64,000 nt of DNA, taken from positions 62,001 through 126,000 of the forward strand of contig CBDFLS010000002.1 of NCBI GenBank assembly GCA_965249185.1, written 5' to 3'. Both the position numbers and the translations under genes were made by a program. Positions within the stretch are counted from its first letter, which is position 1; each line of letters begins with the position of its first letter. The notes under the pieces were generated by a model, which was given only the letters and a program-made list of their open reading frames with translations, searched no databases and was not told where the DNA came from. Positions 58,284 through 64,000 of this stretch are shown here, one piece after another. Origin of the DNA: CBDFLS01 sp965249185. GTDB lineage: Bacteria; Chloroflexota; Dehalococcoidia; Lucifugimonadales; Australimonadaceae.

Positions 58284-59939
58284 CTACTCATCGCCAACGG
58301 CTACCGATCCCCAGAACGCCCCGTCGCCGCCGGCGAAGTTGGGATAGAAGCCAGAGACCCGGGAGCTGTAAGCCCATCGCTCGGCGGTGATCACGGGCAT
58401 GAACAGCAGCCCCAGCGCCAGCACCCGCTCCTGGGCCGCCCGCACCAGCTCGCCCCGACGCAGGGGGTCCAGCTCCACGGCCTGCGCCTCGATAAGCTCG
58501 TCCAGCTCCGGGTCCGCGTAGCCGGTGATCCGCCACTGGCCTTGGCTATGGAGCAACCCGAACAGGAAGGCGCCGGTGGTGGCAACGGGCGGCAGGGGGC
58601 CGATAAACACCTGGAACCGCCGCTCCTGCCACACTTGGGTGAGGTACTGGGAGCGGGTAAGCGTCTCGATGGTCAGCTCAAACCCCGCCGAGGCGAGCCG
58701 CTCCGCCACCCACTCGCCATACCGCACATACTCGGCGCCGAAATTCGCCACGGTGAGCGTAACGGGCGACGACCGGGCGCCATCCAGCGCCTGGGCCGCG
58801 GTCTGGACCCGGTCGAAGTGCGCGGCCACGGCCTCCCGCTCCAGCAGCCAGTCCGTCGCCACCACGGGCACGCCGACGCCCACGCTCCCCAGGCCGTCCC
58901 ACACCTCGGCGAGCGCCTCCCACGGGTCCAGCGCCAGCAGGAAGGCCCGGCGGACCTCCAGGCGGTCGAAGGGCGGCGCGCGAGTGTTCATCGCCAGCAC
59001 CACGCCCATGCCCTGGCGCTGCACCACCTTCGACTCGAACCCAGCGGCAGACAGCGATGCCCACTGCTCCTCGGTCACCGGGGCGATATCGGCGGTGTCC
59101 GTGAGCAGGGACGCGGATGCGGTGTCCTGGTCCGGCACCGAGATGATCACCAAACGTGCGGCCGCCGGCACGCCGGGGCGGTGGTAGTCCGGAGCGGGCG
59201 TCAGGTCCAACTGGCCCGAGAGCGTCTCCCGCCAGAGCCACGGGCCGCTCCCGATCACGGGTCCCCGTCGGAGGTCGTAGGTCTGTGCCACCTCGGCGGC
59301 GACGATGACCGCGTGGGGGTTGGCCAGCTTCTGGGGGAGGTCCGCATCCCGGTACCGGAGCTCCAGCCGCACCGTGGAGGCGCCGACCGCCGAGATGCTG
59401 CCCACCGCGTTCAGGAGGCTTGCGTGGGGCCATCCGGGGGTGCGCAGGCGCTCCAGGCTGAGCACCACGTCTTGGGCCGTGACGCCCCTGCCAAAAACGG
59501 GCTCCACGTCCTGCCAGCGGGCGTCCGGGTCGATGCTGAACTCATAGGTGAGCGGGCCCACTATCCGCCAGCTCGCGCACAGGTCGCAGGCGACCTCCAT
59601 GCTCGGCAGCGCCACGTCGGGGCCCGCCGCGAACTTCAGCAGACGGCTGTAGACTAGGCCGGGCCCCAGCAGCGTCGCCCACTCGGAGACCATCTGATGC
59701 GGGTCGCGGTGAGGCGCATTGCCCACGGCCACCACCCGGAGCGTGCCCGCCGGAGGCGGAGCGGCTGTGAGCGTAGGTCTTGGCGTAAATGTAGGTGCAA
59801 GCGTTTCGACCGGGAGGGGAGTGACGGTGGGAGTGGGGGACGGCGTGAGCGTGGGCGTAGCGGTGGGAGAGGGTCCTCCGGCACAGGCCGCCAGGACGCC
59901 CGCCAGCAGCGGGTACAACGCCCAGCGCCACAGCCGCAT
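58284..59939 (-). CDS. Extracellular solute-binding lipoprotein, family 5
   Basis: The start at 59939 (MRLWRWALYPLLAGVLAAC) gives a lipoprotein signal and a long Thr-Pro linker; the frame is open for 340 more codons upstream, but that part is the wrong frame of the neighbouring membrane-protein gene. The mature part has SBP_bac_5 features (FGRGVTAQDVVLSLERLRTP, FDRLEVRRAFLLALDPWEAL, FGAEYVRYGEWVAERLASAG). It would bind a peptide-like or other organic solute; no ABC permease genes are adjacent, so it must work with a transporter encoded elsewhere. Confidence 0.9.
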   Translation of the reverse strand: MRLWRWALYPLLAGVLAACAGGPSPTATPTLTPSPTPTVTPLPVETLAPTFTPRPTLTAAPPPAGTLRVVAVGNAPHRDPHQMVSEWATLLGPGLVYSRLLKFAAGPDVALPSMEVACDLCASWRIVGPLTYEFSIDPDARWQDVEPVFGRGVTAQDVVLSLERLRTPGWPHASLLNAVGSISAVGASTVRLELRYRDADLPQKLANPHAVIVAAEVAQTYDLRRGPVIGSGPWLWRETLSGQLDLTPAPDYHRPGVPAAARLVIISVPDQDTASASLLTDTADIAPVTEEQWASLSAAGFESKVVQRQGMGVVLAMNTRAPPFDRLEVRRAFLLALDPWEALAEVWDGLGSVGVGVPVVATDWLLEREAVAAHFDRVQTAAQALDGARSSPVTLTVANFGAEYVRYGEWVAERLASAGFELTIETLTRSQYLTQVWQERRFQVFIGPLPPVATTGAFLFGLLHSQGQWRITGYADPELDELIEAQAVELDPLRRGELVRAAQERVLALGLLFMPVITAERWAYSSRVSGFYPNFAGGDGAFWGSVAVGDE

Positions 59940-59959
59940 CGGCCTTGTCACGGGGACGC

Positions 59960-60988
59960 CTACGGCGACGGCTCCTGGGCCGACGGCTCCTCGGCCACGG
60001 CGGCGTCCCCGTTGGCCGGCCTTCGGAAGAGTGTTCCCACTCCGAGCCGCGAGACCATGGCCAACGCGATGGCGGAAGAGGGCACGAACACGAAGACGTG
60101 CATCACCACGGCGAAGGCGAAGGCGGTGGCAGGGTCCACCCCCAGCAGATCGAGCGTGTAGATCATGGCGAACTCGTAGGTGCCTGCCGCCCCCGGTAGC
60201 GATGGCACCGCCGAGGTGAAGAAGGTGGTCGCCACCATCAAGGTGGTCAGCGTGAGAATGTCCAGGTCCATCCCCAGACCGTTGGCCAGCACCCACGCGC
60301 TGACACCCAGAAGAAACCAGTGGGCGAGGGTGGCCGCGAAGGAGGCCCACAGTCGGCCGGGAGACTCCCGCAAAAGGCCCCCCGCGACGGTCATGCGCTG
60401 GAAGAACTGCATCCGGTTGGCGATGGGAATGGCGCCCAACCCCCTGGCCACGATAACGAACACGAGGATGCTGACGACGAAGAGGATGAAGGCGCCGGCG
60501 AGCTGAATGCTGAGTCCCCTCAGCTCCGGCTCCATGACCACGCCCAGCGCCATGAGGATGGCGGTGGCGAAGATGTCCAGCGTGTTCCCCGCCACCAGCG
60601 TGGCCAGAGCCACCGGACCGGAAACGCGGTACCGGCGGGTGATGACGGCGAGCTGAATAGGCTCGCTGACCATCCGGATGGGCAAGAGGTTGTTGAGTCC
60701 GATGCCGGTGTTCTGGGTCAGAAAGACCTGCATCGCGTTGACCGGCTGCTTTTGGAGCAGCACCCCCCACCGGTAGGCGCGCATGACCATGCTGCCGGCG
60801 AAGGGGAGTATGGCGAGGATGGCATAGGCGATGGGAAACTGCTGAAAGGTGGAGAAGACCTTGCTCCAGTCGAGGCCATGGAGCACCGCCCAGGAGAGCC
60901 CGACGCTGGCCCCGGTGGCCACCACGAGCCGCCCAACTTTGAAGGTCCGGGTCTGTTGCCACTCAGTGAATCGTTGGCGCAGGGTCAT
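59960..60988 (-). CDS. Lysylphosphatidylglycerol synthase transmembrane family (flippase-like) protein
   Basis: The 342-residue protein has seven or more membrane helices and the UPF0104/YbhN-type pattern (MVMRAYRWGVLLQKQPVNAM, IGLNNLLPIRMVSEPIQLAV, SAVPSLPGAAGTYEFAMIYT). Members include the MprF membrane domain and lipid-linked flippases. It might move a lipid or glycolipid across the membrane. It ends 21 bp before the solute-binding lipoprotein gene on the same strand. Confidence 0.88.
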   Translation of the reverse strand: MTLRQRFTEWQQTRTFKVGRLVVATGASVGLSWAVLHGLDWSKVFSTFQQFPIAYAILAILPFAGSMVMRAYRWGVLLQKQPVNAMQVFLTQNTGIGLNNLLPIRMVSEPIQLAVITRRYRVSGPVALATLVAGNTLDIFATAILMALGVVMEPELRGLSIQLAGAFILFVVSILVFVIVARGLGAIPIANRMQFFQRMTVAGGLLRESPGRLWASFAATLAHWFLLGVSAWVLANGLGMDLDILTLTTLMVATTFFTSAVPSLPGAAGTYEFAMIYTLDLLGVDPATAFAFAVVMHVFVFVPSSAIALAMVSRLGVGTLFRRPANGDAAVAEEPSAQEPSP

Positions 60989-61029
60989 AAGCCGGTGTTG
61001 CCAGCGGTACCGTCGGATAGAATGGTTTC

Positions 61030-61905
61030 ATGGAAGCGCCCACCGTGGGACCCGGGCGGTCCCGAGTCCGCCTGGCCGACTGTCACACGCATCTGGACCA
61101 GTACGAGTCCCATGAAGTGCCGGAGGTGCTCGAGCGGGCCGAAACGGCGGGCGTCGGTCTCATTATAGCAGCCGCCACGACGCTGGCATCCTGCGAACGC
61201 ATCTTGGACCTCTGCCGCGAGCACCCCACACTCTACGCCGGCGTAGGACTCCACCCCATGGACCTGACGGGGCCCGTGTACGACGCCACCGCCGAGGCGC
61301 TGCGGGCGTTCGCCGAGACCGAGAAGGTGGTGGTTTGGAGCGAGACCGGGCTCGACTATCTTCCGACCTCGCCGGCCAAAGACGACCAGCACCAGGCCTT
61401 CCGAGCCCAGATCCGTCTGGCCAAAGAACTGGACCTGCCGCTGGTCGTCCACTCGCGGGAGGCGCATGAGGACCTGTTGCGGCTGCTGCGGGAGGAGGGA
61501 GCGGACCGGGTGGGAGGCGCCCTGCACTACTTTCAGGGAGACCTGGCCACGGCCCAGGCCGCCATGGAGCTGGGGTTCTACATCTCGCTGGCCAAGCCGC
61601 TGCTCCGGCTGCCCGAGCTCCAGAAGGTCGCCGCCGAGCTGCCGCTGGACCGCATCGTTCTGGAGACGGACTCCTACCCTCAGCCCTTCAAGAAACACCG
61701 TGAGCGGTGGACGGAGCCCCATCACCTGCCCCAGGTGGCTCAGAAGCTGGCGGAGCTTCGGCACACCTCGCTGGAGGAGGTGGCAGAGGTCACCACCGCC
61801 AACTTCCTGCGAATGCTGAAAGGCCGGGTGAGCAAGGAACGGCTAGCCCGGCAGGCCGGCGGCCAGGCGCAGCAGCCGAGCGGGCCGTCCCAGCCACCAG
61901 CGTAG
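61030..61905 (+). CDS. TatD family metal-dependent hydrolase
   Basis: The 291-residue TIM-barrel protein has all TatD metal ligands: HTHLD near residue 20, Glu in VWSETGLDY, His in VVHSREAHED, His in ALHYFQGD and Asp in VLETDSYPQP. TatD proteins act as 3'-5' DNA exonucleases or DNases. It is divergent from the membrane-protein gene, with only 41 bp between starts, so the promoters are back to back. The 3' end overlaps the convergent small gene on the other strand. Confidence 0.95.
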   Translation: MEAPTVGPGRSRVRLADCHTHLDQYESHEVPEVLERAETAGVGLIIAAATTLASCERILDLCREHPTLYAGVGLHPMDLTGPVYDATAEALRAFAETEKVVVWSETGLDYLPTSPAKDDQHQAFRAQIRLAKELDLPLVVHSREAHEDLLRLLREEGADRVGGALHYFQGDLATAQAAMELGFYISLAKPLLRLPELQKVAAELPLDRIVLETDSYPQPFKKHRERWTEPHHLPQVAQKLAELRHTSLEEVAEVTTANFLRMLKGRVSKERLARQAGGQAQQPSGPSQPPA

Positions 61906-62169
61906 GCGCCGGAAGAGCACCACGCGCTGCACCGCGCGGCCGAGGGCGGCCTCGTCGAGCGCTCCCTGGTGCGCCACTTCGAAACGACCGTCCGTTGGGT
62001 TGTAGCGCACCACGCGGTGGCCCGCCACCCGGTCCATGGCCTGGCGAGCGCGTTGGGCGCACCGGCCGCACACGATGCCCCGCACGCGGACGGCCGCCGT
62101 TCCGCCGGGGTAGGCGGTGCGCTCGGCCAGCACCCGGGGCGTGACGAAGATGTTCCACCACTTGATCAT
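61843..62169 (-). CDS. Small protein with HMA-like CxxC motif
   Basis: From ATG 62169 the 108-residue product begins MIKWWNIFVTPRVLAERTAY and contains VRVRGIVCGRCAQRARQAMD, RVAGHRVVRYNPTDGRFEV, a ferredoxin-like pattern with CxxC as in heavy-metal-associated domains. The C-terminus is basic (LFRRLRWWLGRPARLLRL). It may bind a soft metal ion such as copper. The 3' end overlaps tatD by about 60 bp in convergent orientation. No metal ATPase is adjacent. The family call is tentative. Confidence 0.6.
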   Translation of the reverse strand: MIKWWNIFVTPRVLAERTAYPGGTAAVRVRGIVCGRCAQRARQAMDRVAGHRVVRYNPTDGRFEVAHQGALDEAALGRAVQRVVLFRRLRWWLGRPARLLRLAAGLPG

Positions 62170-62308
62170 CGGCCCATTTATGGTATCGGAGCCCGGCCCG
62201 CCGGTAAAGCCGGAGGGTGGGCTGCGCCGCGACACCCCATCTGCTCCGCGACACCAACGAAGGGCGGCGCTATAATGGCCGGGCATCCTCGCAGAGGCGG
62301 TCCGCGCT

Positions 62309-62932
62309 ATGGGATTCCCCGACACCTACTCAACAGCCCTGCCCGCCACTGCCTCAATTGCACTAAAGGAGTGGTCGGTGGCCGTCCAGGCGCTGGCGCG
62401 TGGCCGGCAGGTGCTCATCATCCGCAAAGGGGGCATCCGCGAGGAGGGACGGCACTTTCGGGTGACGCACCCGACCTTCCTGTTCTATCCCACCTTCGAG
62501 CACCAGCAGCTCGAGCTGCTCAAGCCCGGGCTGGACAAAGGGTCCGCCCTCCCCGACGGGCCACGCGACCCCATGACGCCCGTCCAGCTCACTCACTACG
62601 CGGAGGTCCACAAGGCCTTCCCCGTGTCGGAGCTGGAGGAGCTGCGGGCGCTGAGCCCCCACCATATCTGGTCCGACGACTACGCCGAGAAGCGGCTGCG
62701 CTGGAAGCCCCGTCACCCGCTGACCGCCATGGTGTTGCGTGTCTACGAATTGGAGACGCCGCGCACGCTCCAGGTGATGCCGGAGTACATCGGTTGCCGC
62801 TCGTGGGTCGCGCTCGCCGCGCCGGTGGCCCTGGGCGCGCTGTCGGCGGTGCTCTCGGACGAGGCCTTCGCCCACGAAGCCGCGGCCATCGACCGGGCGC
62901 TCGCCTCCATCGCCGTCGCATCGCCCGGCTAA
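62309..62932 (+). CDS. DUF1802 family protein
   Basis: The 207-residue cytoplasmic protein has the DUF1802 pattern: ALKEWSVAVQALARGRQVLI, RKGGIREEGRHFRVTHPTFL, FYPTFEHQQLELLKPGL and later SPHHIWSDDYAEKRLRWKPR, plus MVLRVYELETP. The biochemical role of the family is unknown. It starts upstream of the aldo/keto reductase and ends 10 bp before it, so they are probably cotranscribed. Confidence 0.88.
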   Translation: MGFPDTYSTALPATASIALKEWSVAVQALARGRQVLIIRKGGIREEGRHFRVTHPTFLFYPTFEHQQLELLKPGLDKGSALPDGPRDPMTPVQLTHYAEVHKAFPVSELEELRALSPHHIWSDDYAEKRLRWKPRHPLTAMVLRVYELETPRTLQVMPEYIGCRSWVALAAPVALGALSAVLSDEAFAHEAAAIDRALASIAVASPG

Positions 62933-62942
62933 GGAGTGACTG

Positions 62943-63947
62943 GTGAAGCACCGCTATATCGGCGAAACAGGGCTGAAGGTCTCCGAGCTGGCCTTCGGCG
63001 TGTGGACGGTGAGCACCGGCTGGTGGGGGCGCATCGACCGCCCGGACGCCATCCGTCTGCTCGAGGAGGCCCACGAGGCGGGCGTCACGCTCTTCGACAC
63101 GGCGGACACCTACGGCCTGGGCGAGGGCGAGGAGGTGCTGCGCGACGCCCTGGGCAAGAAGCGGCACGAAATCGTCATCGGCACCAAGTTCGGCTACGAC
63201 TGGTACACCCACCAGGAGCGGACGGGCCACCAGGAGCGTCCCCAGCGCTGGGACGCCGAGTTCGTCCGCTACGCCTGCGAGGAGAGCCTGCGGCGCCTGG
63301 GCACCGACTACACCGACCTGTACCAGCTCCACAACCCGCGGGTCGCTACCATACGTGACGACGAGCTGTTCGATACGCTGGACACACTGGTGAAGGAGGG
63401 GAAGGTCCGCTACGTGGGCGCGGCGCTGGGGCCGGACATCGGCTGGCGGGAGGAGGGCGAGGCCGCCATGACCGAGCGCCACGTGGCCAGCCTGCAGGTC
63501 ATCTACAGCGTCATCGAGCAGCAGCCCGCGCGCCAGTTCTTCTCCACGGCCCACCAGGAGCGCACCGGCCTGCTATCCCGGGTGCCCCACGCCTCGTCGG
63601 TGCTCACCGACGAGTTCGTGGAGCAGGCCAAGGTGGAGTTCGACCCCAGCGACCACCGGGCGCACCGCAAGCGCGAGTGGCTGGACGAGGCGTTCCGAAA
63701 GCGGGAGAAGGTGCTGTTCATCGCCCGGGAGACGGGCCGGACGTTGGCCCAGGCCGCTATCCAGTTCGCCCTTAGCGAGCCGAGCATCGCCAGCGTGCTG
63801 CCGAACATCATCACGCCGCAGCAGCTCAGCGAGTACACCGCCGCCACCGACGTGCCGCCCCTCACGCCCGCCGAACTGGCCGAGCTCTACCGCCTCTACG
63901 ACGAGGAGTTCCAGCATCTCGAGGCCATCCAGCCCCAGCAGGGGTAG
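62943..63947 (+). CDS. Aldo/keto reductase
   Basis: The GTG start at 62943 follows AAGGAGTG. The 334-residue TIM barrel has GETGLKVSELAFGVWTVSTG, FDTADTYGLGEGEEVLRDAL (catalytic Asp and Tyr), IGTKFGYDW (Lys), DLYQLHNP (His) and the C-terminal cofactor-binding part (LAQAAIQFALSEPSIASVLP). It reduces a carbonyl with NADPH. An insertion of about 15 residues (THQERTGHQERPQRWD) follows the catalytic Lys region. The substrate is unknown. Confidence 0.94.
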   Translation: MKHRYIGETGLKVSELAFGVWTVSTGWWGRIDRPDAIRLLEEAHEAGVTLFDTADTYGLGEGEEVLRDALGKKRHEIVIGTKFGYDWYTHQERTGHQERPQRWDAEFVRYACEESLRRLGTDYTDLYQLHNPRVATIRDDELFDTLDTLVKEGKVRYVGAALGPDIGWREEGEAAMTERHVASLQVIYSVIEQQPARQFFSTAHQERTGLLSRVPHASSVLTDEFVEQAKVEFDPSDHRAHRKREWLDEAFRKREKVLFIARETGRTLAQAAIQFALSEPSIASVLPNIITPQQLSEYTAATDVPPLTPAELAELYRLYDEEFQHLEAIQPQQG

Positions 63948-63963
63948 GCAGGGTTCACCCTGC
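63948..63963 (+). terminator. Short hairpin after the aldo/keto reductase
   Basis: GCAGGGTTCACCCTGC (6-bp stem, 4-base loop) begins 1 bp after the stop codon; no T-run follows. A similar GCAGGGTTCACGCTGC lies at 45234-45249 between two convergent genes, so this may be a recurrent terminator or dispersed palindrome type. Confidence 0.5.
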
Positions 63964-64000
63964 ACCCACATGGGGGTCCCAAATCGCTCAGATATCAGAC

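Noticed and set aside
58284..60962. A single 892-codon minus-strand protein
   Set aside because: The first 340 codons are an out-of-frame reading of the flippase-like gene (59960-60988); the lipoprotein signal at 59939 marks the real start.

Overview
This is a high-GC bacterial window whose gene content best fits a Chloroflexota lineage of the Dehalococcoidia/SAR202 type. The signs are several lipoproteins with Thr-Pro-rich linkers straight after the lipobox cysteine, two F420/flavin-dependent LLM oxidoreductases, three paralogous Rieske oxygenases, a class I CoA-transferase pair, a TAXI-type TRAP transporter, a molybdenum hydroxylase and plant-type LRR proteins. The taxonomic call is inference from gene content; there is no rRNA in the window.

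Layout. 1-4 kb (minus): a TRAP-TAXI importer (binding lipoprotein, fused permease) followed by an NHL-repeat protein cut by the window edge. 4.3-8 kb (plus): a cytochrome c maturation cluster (CcmF, a CcmI-like small protein, an exported protein of unknown function). 8.2-11.3 kb: an ABC ATPase without partners, a small membrane protein, an LLM oxidoreductase, tRNA-Arg(CCU) and a small Cys-containing protein.

11.5-31.1 kb is an insertion-sequence island. An ISNCY-type element is followed by a von Willebrand A protein truncated by an IS3 element. That IS3 copy carries an IS1380-family element in its transposase gene, and a second IS1380 copy sits inside the first: a three-level nest that can be resolved to the base from target-site duplications. 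A third IS1380 copy splits codon 8 of an LRR lipoprotein gene (duplication CTTAG). A second intact IS3 copy, a 43-repeat LRR protein of about 1,300 residues and a decayed third IS3 copy that truncates a cupin gene complete the island.

31.8-53 kb is a catabolic and transport region. Rieske-Rieske-CoA transferase A/B-LLM lie on plus. On minus, a third Rieske oxygenase lies directly upstream of a peptide-type ABC binding protein, with a strong terminator and then the permease and ATPase genes. Farther on, a molybdenum hydroxylase whose large subunit is split into two genes is followed by a maleate-isomerase/racemase-like enzyme, a DUF6282 protein and two fold-type II PLP enzymes (cysteine-synthase-like and threonine-synthase-like). 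The combination suggests uptake and oxidative attack on ring or heterocyclic organic acids; substrates cannot be read from sequence.

53-57.7 kb is a second accessory patch: IS3 remnants, a tRNA-Lys 3' fragment, a PKD-like lipoprotein cut by an IS1595 element, a DUF11-like exported protein, a frameshifted SipW-like signal peptidase, and a tyrosine recombinase whose reading frame ends inside a selenocysteine tRNA gene. 57.7-64 kb returns to core-like genes: thioredoxin, a solute-binding lipoprotein, a flippase-like membrane protein, TatD, a small CxxC protein, DUF1802 and an aldo/keto reductase.
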